Assembly: GCA_014155875.1 (NCBI GenBank)
Contig: JACEFZ010011394.1
Coordinates: 62,001-126,000 of the forward strand
Direction: 5' to 3'
DNA: 64,000 bases
From: Cepaea nemoralis
Lineage: Eukaryota > Mollusca > Gastropoda > Stylommatophora > Helicidae
Part shown: positions 12,011-37,148 of the stretch, piece by piece
Layout of the letters: every line of letters begins with the position of its first letter
How positions within the stretch are numbered: position 1 is the first letter of the stretch
Position numbers and translations under genes: made by a program
The notes under the pieces: model-generated
The model's database searches: none
Told to the model about the DNA's origin: nothing
What the model saw: the letters and a program-made list of their open reading frames with translations, nothing else

Positions 12011-12151
12011 ATGGACGTGAGGCAGTAACGTCACATCTATTGGGTCACAACCCGTGTGATGACGAAGTAGGAACACATATTGCTCTTGCTTCGATCTGTT
12101 GGCAAGTTTGCCCACAAACGCCCAGATAACGGAGATCACATTTTAATTGGA

Positions 12152-12511
12152 ACACAATTAGTTGTTTGCTTGTTTGCTTGTGTTCGCTGGCTGTGGACTC
12201 CAGCGTGAAGTCCTGTATGTCGGATGAAGGCATCCTGTTGTCCAACATCAGTGTGATGTCATACAGGACCTGAGGTTTGCGTGAGTATCCGTTGTCCCAT
12301 GTCTGGCTTATTGGTGTGCAGACTGGTGGTTCCTCGCCGTGTAGGCAGATACTCTCCGACTTCAGAAGAATCAGCGATCCTACCCCGTTACCCAGGACCC
12401 CGAAGGGACCTGTTGCCCAGGACGCACGACTAGGACGTGTTAGTAGGTCTTGGCCAGTATAGAACCTGGCCCTGGTGTCTTGGAAACACCTTCGCGTCCC
12501 CCACAATTAGT
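12152..12511 (-). mobile_element. SINE-like retroposon with (AAGC)n tail, copy 2
   Basis: The insert at 12163-12501 lies between 10-bp direct repeats, cacaattagt, at 12153-12162 and 12502-12511. It is the same family and orientation as 6259-6587, with a variant tail of 'aagc' and 'aaac' units at its low-coordinate end. Open frames across it are accidental. Confidence 0.8.
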
Positions 12512-12884
12512 CATTTGCCTGCCGATCCGATGGTCATATACGTTCGAATCTTTAGCCAGGTTGTGATTAGACAAAATGATCTGTCTGGACTCCGAGGTAG
12601 ACCTCGGATAAAACGAGTGCCAAAACTATTCTGGAGAGTGAAGGCGGCCGGTTTAATATTGACCACACGACGCGTCGACTGCCGATTGACCTATGCACAT
12701 GTTGATGCTAGCACATATACCCAATACGCCTCATGGCGTGGAGACGGAGCCTCATCGTGATGTTTACTCCCCATATCTGTTGTGAGGTCCTTTCAGCTGA
12801 GTATACATGCTGCTATCAGACCAGGTGCAGGCTAGTCAGCCTGAGCTAAGGGGTTATCCCCGTGTAGGTCGAGTACACACAGGT
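12512..12884. other. No recognisable gene
   Basis: No gene, RNA or tandem repeat recognised. Confidence 0.4.
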
Positions 12885-13040
12885 CGACGTGGCTGAGCGG
12901 ACAAGAGCGTTTCATCTTAAACTTCCGGTGCGGTGATGGCGGGGTAGGAGGTTCAGTCCATACACCGACATTAATTTGAAATCAGAGTCAGCTTCTCGTT
13001 AATAAAGCGATGGGAAACTACTTAACAAAACATTGCGTAG
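12885..13040 (+). mobile_element. tRNA-derived SINE copy 3
   Basis: Clear pol III-type head: A box 'gtggctgagcgg' and B box 'aggttcagtcc' spaced as in a tRNA with a long variable arm. The shortened body has 'gatgggaaactacttaac'. This copy best shows the tRNA origin. A tRNA gene is unlikely because the stems are not preserved and the SINE body follows. Confidence 0.7.
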
Positions 13041-13914
13041 ACAATCAACCTGGGATTAGTAGAATGTCCCGCGAATTACATTCAACATTTTGTTACAGTA
13101 TCCACGTTGCCATGAGATGGATACGAGAAACAGAGCAAGTGTAAACTTATGTCACTAAGACACGAGTTGACAAACCAACTCGACACCGGGACACGAAGGG
13201 GCGGAGTTATGTGGTCATATGACTGCGCCAGGCGAGAAGCCGGAAAAGGGTGCGCTCAGGCAGAGCGAGCTGAGACGTGAAAGAAGAAGGTTGATTCGGA
13301 GAGATTCTTGAGTTTGAAAGCGGTTTTGCGTTGGTTGCAGTTATTCAACCAGCAGTGAACAGTAACGAATGTTCTTGTTTAAGAAAGCTGTGAGCGAAGA
13401 AGCAGTACACTGAAGTTAACGGCTGACGATGGGCCAGTAAATGTCGACCAGCTGTGGTGAGAGAGCTGACCCCGTTTTGTGAACCGTTGACAAGAATGGC
13501 GGAGAGAGAGACACACTGTGACACGTTGGTCACCAGTGTAAGGTGCGTGAGTAACTAGAACTGTTATTAAAGTTTAGCAGTCAATTGTAGAGTCTATAGT
13601 GTGCGACAACAGCAAGGAGCAAATGACGATTAGTTGTACCATGTAATCTCTATTGATAGACAGTGGGTGTGTTGGTCATACATAGAACGCTGAAAGGCAG
13701 GAAGCTGGCGCTGTATGATGGCAACCACGGTGATAAATGTCCTACAATAAAGTGATCTTGTGCTCTAAGGACGCGTTGAACTTGTGTTGTGTGCACGAAA
13801 GATTCGTACAGTGTTGAGACGAGCCGGCAGAGATATTTCTACTGGATCTTCTAACCCCTAGACCAAAACCAAGATGTCGGATATGAGCAGTGAAACCGGC
13901 TATTGGCACACGTA
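13041..13914. other. Unassigned; possible LTR-like sequence
   Basis: No coding frame with a family signature. The stretch from about 13140 has an LTR-like look (TGT start, an 'aataaagt' signal near 13747), but I found no matching second LTR and no target duplication, so I leave it unassigned. Confidence 0.3.
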
Positions 13915-14150
13915 TATCTCGACTCCGTGGCGAAGGAAGTTCTGACGCAGTTCGTAATCCCGCATACCGCGTTCGAAACACAGCTGCGGGCGATTTGACA
14001 GTAGACCGCCTTGTGTTGTTTTTTACCAAATGGTATGGGTGCCAGTCGTTCAGAAAGCAATGGCAAACTACTGAACGTAAACTTGCCGAGAGATCACAAC
14101 AGCGAAAAATGCTGGTGTTGACTGCGATATCCTGTAAAGGATATGCAATT
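13915..14150 (+). mobile_element. tRNA-derived SINE copy 4
   Basis: Complete-looking copy: A box 'ctccgtggcgaaggaag', B box 'gcgttcgaaacac', body 'gcaatggcaaactactgaac' and end 'cctgtaaaggatatgca'. It aligns well with copy 1 on the opposite strand. Confidence 0.75.
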
Positions 14151-14310
14151 AACTTTTTTTATCCACTTGTATACTAACTTCCAGAGACATCAAGTACGGT
14201 AACCACCCTGTTTTCTATGTGAGTATACTTAAGACGTGGATAACGATGATGCCGATGATTAATGTGATAATGGTGGTAGGGATGTTGTTTACAAATATAT
14301 TGATATCCTA

Positions 14311-15000
<690 letters not shown>

Positions 15001-15038
15001 AATTAAGATGACAACGATGATGAAATGGTGATAACGAA

Positions 15039-27357
<12,319 letters not shown>

Positions 27358-27429
27358 GACCAGTGGTCAGCTGGGTCCAGATGTCTCAATTCGTGTCCGA
27401 GTCTGGCAGTTGCTGCAACAGGCGCTAGG

Positions 27430-27609
27430 CTGCAGATGTGAGAGAGACTCAAGTCAACTACTTTAGCACAGCTGGGTCTGTTATATTTCACCAGTTGTAG
27501 AACATTACATGTTGAATCATGTCCCGTCTGCACTAGTAGCACATAACTTAGCAAATAAGTAAGTTAGTAAGCAGCTAAATAAGTAACTATGTTAATCAGT
27601 CATTCAGTC
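27430..27609. other. Upstream of host gene, no clear promoter
   Basis: No TATA box or CpG-rich promoter that I can identify. A candidate 5'-UTR splice acceptor ends at 27430 on the minus strand. Confidence 0.35.
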
Positions 27610-27868
27610 GGTAAGTAATGAAGTCATCATCATCAAGTGTCCTGCTAGCTGGCGTAGGCGTTCATGGCTCTTCACAGATCTCGGTCTTTTGTGTTCTGGA
27701 TCAACTCTGCTGATGATATTCCTCCATGCCACTGTCTCAGTCCATCCAGCACCATTTCTCTTGGTTTGCCTCTGTCTCTCTTCCCCTCGATCTTTTCAGT
27801 TGTCACGATGTTCTCCAATGCCTCTCTTCTCATCACATGACCAAAGAAAGCTGTTTGTCTCTTTCTTA
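27610..27868 (-). pseudogene. LINE e: C-terminal piece (detached)
   Basis: On the minus strand the frame reads RKRQTAFFGHVMRREALEN, GKRDRGKPREMVLDGLRQWH and ends with a TGATGA-type tail. The first codons continue the frame that breaks off at about 62229 in the LINE e body, with the break points abutting within a few bases. I infer one element split by about 34 kb of younger insertions. Confidence 0.65.
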
Positions 27869-28589
27869 TCTATATATATAAAATACAATGTATGTCTGTC
27901 TGTATGTATGTTATTTATGCGTACGCAAACGCTCCATCCGATTGAGATGAAATTTTCTATATGTTTTCTTCTCATTCCCGTGAAGCCAACTGTTATAGTT
28001 TGTTAGTGTTCAAACAGTTATTTACGTAATAAAATTTAATATGTTAATTTACATTATAATTAATATATAGCGAAGGGACTTAACTTAAGAAAAGTTATAT
28101 CAAGGGACATAACTTTTATTAGCATTGCTATATATTTTATATATAATTGTTGCATTATTATCAAAGCTTTATAAACGGTTTGTCTACATTTCTTTACAGG
28201 CATATGCGTTATAATATATAATGATAAAACCTTTAAGGCATTTTTAAAGTTTTCATAAAAATAATGCATCTATTTTAAATACGTGAAAATTTTCTAACTC
28301 ATCTTTTTATTTCTCTTCGACATCTATACAGACATCCCAGCATTTAATAGGTTTTCGTGATATCTTGATAAGTTTACATTCAGTATATTCAGATTGGGGG
28401 GGGGGGGGGGGAGGAACATCAATTAGACACATTGCAAACAATTTTTTTTCCCCACGACGCTTGACGGCAGAAGTGGAAGATGATGATGATGATGATGATG
28501 ATGCAAACAATTTTAGATATCCATGGGCTAACAGACGCATACAGGCAGATGCACCCCCATGGAACAGATACAACACACACAAACAATGC

Positions 28590-31425
28590 GCATAACTGAG
28601 CAGCGCGATTAGATAGAATTTATGCGCCCATAACACATCATATAACACAAGTCAAGCATTTACAGGAGACACTGAACTTCACAGATCATAAGGCGGTAGT
28701 TGCAACACTAAACACAGTACAAGCAACACCACATCTTAGAAGATCTCCCCATTGGAAACTGAACTGCACACTTTTACAAAATCAGAACTATGTAGATTGC
28801 ATAACAAAACTGATCCTCACATACACAAGCGATATACCGGAGGGTAAAGCGCGAGAACTCTGGGAAACACTTAAACAAACTATACGAGAGAGAACACAAA
28901 CACTAGCAGCAGTAATACACAAGCAAAAACTACAACAAGAAAAAGTATTGGAAAATGCAATTAAGCTCTTACTACAGACAGACAAAAATTCACCACACAT
29001 CATAGCATTACAGGAAGAATTAGATCTCCACAGACATCATCGATTTCAGGGGGATTTACTGCGAACAAAGTTACAAACTATAACACAAGAGATACCGAGT
29101 AAACAATACCTAGCTTTAGAACAAAACATACAGCGCAGCAGACAAATAGGCCAGATAATTGACAGGGAAGGAAATATACAAGTCGAGCCACAACAAATAG
29201 CCATAGCCTTTGAAGATTATTACAGGAACCTTTATACAGAGGAAAACACACAGGCGAACGTGCAAGAACACTTTATGAAATTCACAAAAGAACTCACAGA
29301 GGAACAGAAACTAACACTAGATACTGAATTAACACTAACAGATATAACACAAGCGGTTCATGGAATGCAGAAGGGCAAATCGCCTGGCCCTGACGGCATT
29401 ACTGCTGAATTCTATCAGTTTTTCTTTCCTCTTCTAGGTCCCCTTTTACTAGCAGTATTCTCTGAATCTTTCCACAAACATGAACTCCCATCCAGTTTCA
29501 ACACGTCTTACATCACTCTTATTCCGAAGGAGAACACTGACAAGACACTTTTAAAGAGTTACAGACCTATCTCGCTTTTAAATGTAGACTACAAGATTTT
29601 AACAAAGACTTTGACGAATAAATTGAAACCAGTAATGGCATCTCTCATTCATGAAGACCAGCAATGTAGTGTGCAACACCGGAATATCCAGCAACACACA
29701 CACTTCATAAGGGACATCATCAACTACACACATATGAAAAACTGTCAGTCCTCAATTCTCTCTTTAGATCAAGAAAAAGCATTCGACAGAATATCTCACT
29801 CATACCTCCACAAAACTCTCTCACACTGCAACGTGGGAAATTATTTTCGGACATGGGTCAAAATTTTATATTTGAAACCGGAAAGTCGGATTCTATTAAA
29901 CCATACTCTAACTTATTCTTTCTGGTTGACTAGGTCAGTGAGACAGGGATGTCCCTTGTCCCCTTTACTGTACGTTGTCGCTCTAGAGCCACTTCTAGAA
30001 AAGATACGACAGGATGACAATGTCAGGGGTACGTTCATTCCAGGGAAGGGTGAACAAAAGCTGCGTGCTTATGCGGACGATACCATTTTCTTTCCGACCA
30101 CTGAAAAATATGTACGGATCATTTTGGAGACGTTCTCGTTTTTCGGCAAAGGGAGTGGGGCAAAATAAAACGTCCAAAAATCTACTATAATGGGCTTAGG
30201 CAAATGGAAAAATAAGGCGGATTTTCCATTTGACTTAACATCAAACAATCTTATAAAAGTGTACGGAATAGTCTTCCCATGTCAACCAAATGAGACACAC
30301 AAAGACACTTGGCAAAATCTAGAGAAGAAAATAACGTATATGTTACAGAGATACAAATACAAAACAACTACAATATTTGGTAGAAGTACCATTGTTAATA
30401 CATATATAATTCCAAAAATACTATATCTGTGCACAGTCCTAGATCCCCCACGTCAAACTGTCACGAACATAAACAAAGAGATTAGACGCTTTGTGTTTGG
30501 CAGCACCATCTACAGTATCAAACATACTACACTCATGCAAGACAAAAAAGATGGAGGTATCGCCCTCCAAGACATAACAACCAAAATACAAGCACTTAGG
30601 ATCAAACACGTAGGTGAAATCCTACAACACCCAGAAAAACACCCTTTGGCACACTATTACATTGGAATTAGGCTATCTTCTTTAAAACCTATTAGGAATA
30701 CATCCTCACATTATTTTGGCACTCTCCCAACGTTCTACAAAACATGTATTTCAGCCATTAAAGGATATGAAAAATTACTACACAAGAAAACACATACAAT
30801 CTACAGGCATTTAGTTAAATTACAAGCAACTCCGGTACATCTCAGAATTAAAAGAGGACATAGATATTTCATAAAAGATTATACCGAAATTTTCTCAAAT
30901 ATTCACAACAAGCAGATTACTCCAAAAGTAAGGGAAATTACATATAGGCTTGTTTACAGCATGACCCCAACAACAGAGAGAACAGCAAAAATAACTAAAC
31001 AAATAATACAGTGTCAGCTTTGTAGACGGGACGTCCAAGAATCAGAAGAGCACATCTATTACGAATGCAACAGAATCATGCCAACAAGAAATCTCCTACA
31101 AAACATCCTAAACACTCATTTGAAACCAAGAACAGATGTTTACAAAGCAATCATGATAAATTCCATTCCTTACTCCATACAAGACACCAACACAAAGCTA
31201 CTTGTTCTATTGGCAGAGTACATAAATCATATATGGACATTAAGAAACAAAGCACTATACAATTACAGAACAATCAACAAAGAAATTGTCCAACAACTTT
31301 ATCAACAAAAAGTCGCAAACATTCTAATCTTAGCCCCACAAGCGAAAATCTCGTAAAATATTTGGTTAAAGACAGCACATATTACAGAAGAAGCAAATAA
31401 CTTGTTTTAAATAAAGGATACTACA
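28590..31425 (+). mobile_element. Tx1/L1-like LINE, 5'-truncated
   Basis: Begins within the endonuclease (LDRIYAPITHH, then FTDHKAVVATL) and runs through RT to a CCHC knuckle and a 3' UTR, followed by (ATT)n. The RT is of the L1/Tx1 type. Inserted in, or carried by, Helitron 1. Confidence 0.85.
28948..31356 (+). pseudogene. Tx1-like LINE RT and C-terminal knuckle, one stop
   Basis: A single reading frame apart from one TAA at 30166-30168. RT motifs: GKSPGPDGITAEFYQFF, LKSYRPISLLNVDYKILTK, ILSLDQEKAFDRIS, VRQGCPLSPLLYVVALEPL, and the catalytic LRAYADDTIFF. The part after the stop (30190-31356) has the typical L1/Tx1 tail and a CCHC-like CQLCRRDVQESEEHIYYEC. With one nonsense change in about 2.4 kb, this is a fairly young copy, though its 5' end is missing. 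Confidence 0.9.
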
Positions 31426-31468
31426 ACTGTAAATGTATTTATTGATGGTATTAATAATCTTACAATTA

Positions 31469-31470
<2 letters not shown>

Positions 31471-31538
<68 letters not shown>

Positions 31539-31560
31539 ACTATTATTATTACTGCTACTA
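31471..31560. repeat. (ATT)n microsatellite
   Basis: ATT tract directly after the Tx1-like LINE 3' end; it may be an expanded LINE tail. Confidence 0.95.
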
Positions 31561-31659
31561 TTATTATTAATTTTCCCATTATTATATTTGAATGTGCAAC
31601 ATGAAATATATTGTGGATGGGTGTCTGTGCCGTTGGCAGCAACATCTGTATGCGTCTGT

Positions 31660-31755
31660 GTGTGGATGCAGGTATGTGTGCGTGTGTGGTGCATGAATTT
31701 GCACGCGCATGTGTACGAGTGTGTGTGTGCGCGCACGCGCGCGTGCGTGCGTGTA
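31660..31755. repeat. Alternating purine-pyrimidine (TG/CG) tract
   Basis: TG- and CG-alternating sequence such as 'gtgtgcgcgcacgcgcgcgt', a composition able to adopt Z-DNA. No gene. Confidence 0.8.
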
Positions 31756-32240
31756 GCAGTCTTTAAACCAAGTCGGTATCTTAAGTATTAAAATGATGTT
31801 ATACGGTAATGATATGTTTCAAAAGAAAAATATGCACAACCATGTATAAACAAATTCGATGAGCCCTTTAAGTACCCAGTAAGCTAAGGTGGCTTTTAGT
31901 GGCCAGGTTTTAAGTCCTTCCCATTGTATATAAAACCCAGACACTATCACAATTTTGGACCAATTATCTCCCTGGGGACAGACCATGGACCCTAATTGCT
32001 AGTAGTAAATCCCTGGTTCTTGTCCCCCAAACAAAAGACATCATGGACTAGAGCGTCACCCTGAAATTCGTCATCAGGCAACAACACCAACGGCCTTCGC
32101 CTCGGGAGCTTAGTGACCCAGAAATTACAAGGAAGCCACATTTTAATGGAAATGATAGTTTAAAGTTTATTGTCCAAGCGCGGGGCATTTAAATGTACTG
32201 CGGTCTCCAGAAAGCATGAGATTGTGTGTGTGTGTGTGTT
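31756..32240. other. Interior of Helitron 1, no gene
   Basis: No reading frame with a family signature. Confidence 0.4.
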
Positions 32241-32251
32241 TGTGTGTATGT

Positions 32252-32329
<78 letters not shown>

Positions 32330-32340
32330 GAGAGGGAGAG
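32252..32340. repeat. (GA)n microsatellite
   Basis: GA tract of about 35 units with slight interruptions at its end. Confidence 0.95.
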
Positions 32341-32689
32341 ATGGACAGGTGTTTCATGCCTTTCGCTTGCGGAAGTGGAAGTGAAGCATATGCAAGGAAT
32401 GTGTATCTACATGCACTATGCCCCAAATGTCATATTAACATAACTGTATATATGAATGTATATGTTTTATTCACAATGTCACACTTAACACTAACAAACG
32501 GCAACGCTCTGTAATATACACAAACAAAAGGAACACACACTACAACTTGTAAATACACATTGCTTTGTATGAAAAAAAAAATACCCCCTTGCCCGGGGGG
32601 AAAAGTATTCATTGTTTTGTCCTCGGCACTGGCCGGGTGATAAGGTTTAAACAAATAGAAACCGATTAGTAATAGGGAAAGAAAAAAAT

Positions 32690-33285
32690 TAAGTTACTGT
32701 TTACCGGCGAAACCACGCCGGGTCAGATAGATAGACAGACAGACAGATAGTCGGGAACGGAAGCTTATTTGACTACTTATATGAATGAATTAAATGACAT
32801 GCTCCCCACCAGGAACTGGGTGAAGCCGGGCCGGGTCAGACAGACAGATAGATAAACAGACAGTCGGGAACGGGAGAGCTTATATGACTACGTATATGAA
32901 TTAAATGAGATGCTCCCCACCAGGGACTGGGTGAAGCCGGGCCGGGACAGACAGACAGACAGATAGACAGACAAACAGATAGTCGGGAAAGGGAGAGGTT
33001 ATATGACTACGTATATGAATTAAATGAGAAGCTCCCCACCAGGGACTGGGTGAAGCCGGGTCAGACAGACAGACAGACAGATAGACAGACAGACAGATAG
33101 TCGGGAACGGGAGAGCATATATGACTACTTATATGAATTAAATGAGATGCTCCCCACCAGGGACTGGGTGAAGCCGGGCCGGGTCAGCCAGACAGACAGA
33201 CAGACAGACAAACAAGCAGACAGACAGACTGATAGATAGATAGATCCCCTCCAGGGCCTGGGCGAAGCCGGGCCGGGTCAGCTAG
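32690..33285 (+). repeat. Tandem Helitron 3'-terminator units with (CAGA)n
   Basis: About five units of ~120-130 bp. Each has 'gggactgggtgaagccgggc' and a CAGA/TAGA run where a normal Helitron would end in CTAG. Only the last unit ends in CTAG. The units look like repeated 3' ends whose termination point was replaced by a tetranucleotide tract. Confidence 0.85.
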
Positions 33286-34240
33286 TCTATATATATAAAA
33301 CAGAGTGTATGTGGCTTTGTTTGTGTGTTTGTGGTCAGCTATGTATGTCTTGGATGCGTTCGATAACGGTACATCCGATTGAGATGAAATTTTCTACACG
33401 TCTTCCTTTCATTCCTGTGCAACCGACTATAATAGTTTCTTAGTGTAAAATCTTCTACTTATTTAATAACATTTACGTTTTCATTTTCATTATATAATGT
33501 CTATATAGCAGGGGGACTTCACTCTAGAAAAGTTATTTCAAGGGGCATAACTTTTAATAACATTTCTATATACTTTATAGTCATATTGTTGGACTTACTT
33601 GCACTATTGTTAAACTCTTTGCCTATAGTTATTTTCAGACATATGAGTTATAATAAATAATGATATAATCTTTAAGGCATTTTCAAAGTTTGCATAAAAA
33701 TAATGCATAATGCATAACATTGTAACCCATCTTTTTCTGCTTACAGAACTTATCAACTGTCATGTCGGTGATTAAAAACAGTTTTCATTAAAAATAATGA
33801 ATGGTGAAAAAAAAATCAGATTGCCCCATTTAGTTATTGGGATGAAGATTGTTCTCTTCCAATCTGTTCGCTATATTTCCGGGAACGGGAACGGGAGCTT
33901 ATATGACTACTAATATGAATTAAATGAGACGCTCCCCACCATGGACTGGGCGAAGCCGGGCCGGGTCGTCTTTTTTGGGAACGGGAACGGGAGCAGGGGC
34001 CGAATATGAATTAAATGAGACTCTCCCTGCCAGGATCTGGGCGAAGCCGGGCCGGGCTTATTTTTTGGGAACGGGAGCGAGGGCCGAATATGAATTAAAT
34101 GAGACGCTCCCCGCCAGGGGCTGGGCGAAGCCGGGCCGAGTCGTATTTTTTTGGGAATGGGAACGAGGGCAGGGGCGGAATATGAAGTACATGAGAAGCT
34201 CCCCGCCAGGGGCTGGGCGAAGCCGGGTCGGGTCGTCTAG
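33286..34240 (+). mobile_element. Helitron 2 (non-autonomous, 955 bp)
   Basis: Starts TCTATATATATAAAACAG, joined head-to-tail to the CTAG end of Helitron 1, and ends GTCGTCTAG followed by T. The base before Helitron 1 is A (27868) and the base after Helitron 2 is T (34241), the expected A^T insertion site. The 3' part holds four terminator-like units. It encodes no Rep/helicase and must be mobilised in trans. Confidence 0.8.
33880..34240 (+). repeat. Four tandem Helitron 2 terminator units
   Basis: Four units of about 80-95 bp, each with 'gaatatgaattaaatgaga', 'gggcgaagccgggccgggtc' and a T-rich linker. The hairpin-capable GC-rich motif ends only once in CTAG, at 34240. Confidence 0.88.
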
Positions 34241-34715
34241 TTGCTGTATATAATGTTCTAGTTGTTTGTTCTTGTTAGTCAGGTCTTAGTCAGATATGAC
34301 TGAGCTACCGTATGACAGTAGACGGTACTACCTGCTTTCTATCAGCGCCGAATGTTGGGCGGCGCTTACCAAACCCGACACCCCACATTGTGCCAACGGT
34401 TTCGGGCGGAAGAGCGCAATTGGGAGGGTACAAGCCTTATCCTGGTGCGAGGAAATGCAACCTCAAGACAAAATGTCATGACAGGGCAGACAAGGCCCTA
34501 AACCTTGGTTGGCAGCTGGTCTAGGATCGAAGCTCCAGGCGGACAGTTAGAGCATTGCTTTGCTGATCCGGCAGCTTCTGCAGCTTGTCTTGTTCCAGAT
34601 TATAGGTGTCAACTTTCCTCTGGAGTGAACTAGGCAGGCCGAGAGAGAGATCATGCTGCATGGGCAACACATGGTCTCTATATTTTAGCCCAGGCTTTGT
34701 GCAATGGAGAGGTAA

Positions 34716-34965
34716 TGTAGCAGAATGGATAAGTTAGGTGGGCAAAGCTACAGCACGCTTGAGCATCTGGATGGAATGGGAAGAAAGATGCTCAAGTCGT
34801 GACGTAGTTTGTTGTTAGGGCGTAAACATCTGGGACTGGAGGAGAGAGGTCACCAATATTATGGAATTGTAATAAGATTGTTGTAGTGGTCATCAATGTG
34901 AAATAAAACTCCATTTATACTTAACCAGAGAACTCGTTGGTCCTCTATGTGTCTGCTTTGTTATA
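34716..34965 (+). repeat. Gypsy A 5' LTR
   Basis: 250 bp, TG...TA ends, with an 'aataaaac' signal near 34900. Matches 56722-56976. Confidence 0.92.
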
Positions 34966-35212
34966 GAGGACTAAATGGTGCCCACGACTCAGGATCGGAA
35001 CCTGGATTGTCGCAGAATCTCAAAACGCTATCCATGTAAAACATCGAAGTAACTCCAAAATTGTGAAGATCTTTGTTCTGCTCACATCAATTGCCCAGAG
35101 ACAGGGTTACGGCACGGTTCTACACTTATATTGAACGTTCAAACGAGTTTGAAAAATGGCCACTACGTCGTCTGTGAGAGTTACAGCAGCCAAAAGCCCT
35201 GCTAGGGGTGGT

Positions 35213-35732
35213 TGTCAGGGTCTTAAACTTGGCTCGCTAACCTAACACATGTGAGACAGTACAAGTACAACGTGATTTGACGTAAGACTCAACGACACAC
35301 CGTTCAATGGATTTATTCACATATCAAATACATAACGATGATCACAACAATATATACTTGATACTTCAATACACTTACATCCACAATACAGCTCACAAGT
35401 CTAACTCTCAAGATGTCCAGACACTCGACTTTCAAGCACAGAAAACAACACAACGCCTTTCTCTCATCATACGTCTGTCCGAGTCGAAGTCCCAGAGCTG
35501 TCTGCCGCTAGTTCGCAACTTGCCTCCCACCTGAGGTGGCTTCACGAGGCATGCGTGCGTCTTGCGTCGTCCTGGCCTGACCGCTGGTCGCTCGTCAGCC
35601 AGCAATCTTGCAGGCCGGTAACTACCACTCGCCTGGCGGCGTAACGAAGTTGCTGCATCCCTGCTAGGAGCTAAGTCGCCTGGCGGGCGTAACGATGTCA
35701 CTGCATCACTGTACCCTTTCTGGACTCTGACA
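35213..35732 (-). repeat. Gmr1-like element 3' LTR
   Basis: 520 bp, TG...CA. A short purine-rich stretch (gggggag) lies just upstream on the minus strand and may be the polypurine tract. Confidence 0.93.
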
Positions 35733-37148
35733 CGCTCCCCCGGCAAATTCATGAAAGATGTCATCTTTCATGTATAATATATGTACATACTGGGTTAATA
35801 TTCTAACCTTGTCAGAGTCTACCCTTCTGTTGTTAAATAAATTGGTATCAAAATACAAATAAATACACATATGCCATAGAAATATATAAGAAATGGAAGT
35901 TGCATTCAACGACATGTGGTGTTCAACCTTTAACACATGTCAGGTTTCATCCTCTCGATGGCTGATTACCTTAATTGCATTAATGACCCAGTCAGATCGG
36001 TAGTACCAGCTTCACGCATCTACCTCGCAGCAAACAAAAAAAAACGTAATAATATGGTTCTTGAAACAAAAACCATCTAGCTAGATCGAAATACGGCTTT
36101 ATATAAGTCGTATAAAACGCTCAAACCCTGACCTTATTTGGCCAGTAGCTCTTGTGTTGGTCTGCAATGTCGGTAACACTCTGCCATGCCCAGTAGATGG
36201 CTATCTGTTGTGTCAACAATCTGGCAACAGCATGGCTATTTATGCAACACATTACTGAATATACATTTCAAATTATGGCCCTTTGTGTAATTGATGTAAT
36301 AACAAATAAATGAAAGGGGAATAATTTCAACATTAAATGAAATACAATAATTTACAATAATTATTCTATTTCTTAGCGTCATCGCTTGACGTTTCTTCAT
36401 ATTAACGAGAAAAAGTCGGTAATATGAATACATTAATCAAGATATGATTCTAAGATTACACTACATAAATATATAAAGACACAATTCGTGTATTTAACTT
36501 TGTTGATTCCTAAAGATTTTAGAATCGTCATAGATTTTTAAACTTTTATGTGTCGTCTGCTAATTTTGCTCTAAATTTCTAACTAATCCGGAAGTACACA
36601 CGAACACTAAAACCAGCTGATGTTTAAGCTTGTAGAACACACTTGTTCCGGTTTGATCTAGTTACGGAAAGTACAATGTTCTCACATTTCATGTGTTGGA
36701 TGTTTCACTACAAAACCTTCTGGATTACGATTGACTGTTCATGTGTTGGATGTTTCACTACCGAACATTATGGATTTCGGTTGACTGCAATGGAGTAGCT
36801 GTCAATGTTTAGTTTACACGTTCACACACGTCTTTAAAATATCCCTGGAATGTTCCACACGCAGATGTCACTGTCAAATTGGATAGTTCGCTTACGGTAA
36901 GTTTTTGAGCGAATGTGACACTGTTCTTGTTCTTGATATATACAATTAATAAAGTTCGCTTTCTACCACACACTACACAATTATACACGTCAATCACTAC
37001 ATGAATTAGTAAAATAAGAACACTATATATACTGGGAGTAACCCCTATCACATCATATTGTAGACATTGCACAGCTTTTTGTGAATGGAAAAAAATTATT
37101 CACCTATAAATGGCCGTGTCGGTCTGAGTGTATTTGTACACACTGCAC
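35733..37148 (-). other. Gmr1-like element 3' non-coding region
   Basis: About 1.4 kb between the RNase H stop and the 3' LTR. AT-rich, with no gene recognised and no env signature. An imperfect ~53-bp duplication lies at about 36690-36790 ('catgtgttggatgtttcact' twice). Confidence 0.6.

Larger units (their letters stand above)
27869..33285 (+). mobile_element. Helitron 1 (non-autonomous, interrupted by a Tx1-like LINE)
   Basis: Starts TCTATATATATAAAATAC after an A and ends GGGCCGGGTCAGCTAG: the TC...CTAG ends of Helitrons with a GC-rich hairpin before the 3' end. The first ~440 bp are homologous to the start of Helitron 2. The 3' region is a series of about five terminator-like units (32690-33285). 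No Rep/helicase gene is present. A Tx1-like LINE (about 28590-31425) sits within. The end joins directly to the TC start of Helitron 2. Confidence 0.75.

Noticed and set aside
12885..12975. tRNA gene
   Set aside because: A and B boxes are present, but the cloverleaf stems are not kept and the SINE body follows directly.
13140..13860. Solo LTR
   Set aside because: Has TGT start and an AATAAA-like signal, but no matching partner, clear end or target duplication.
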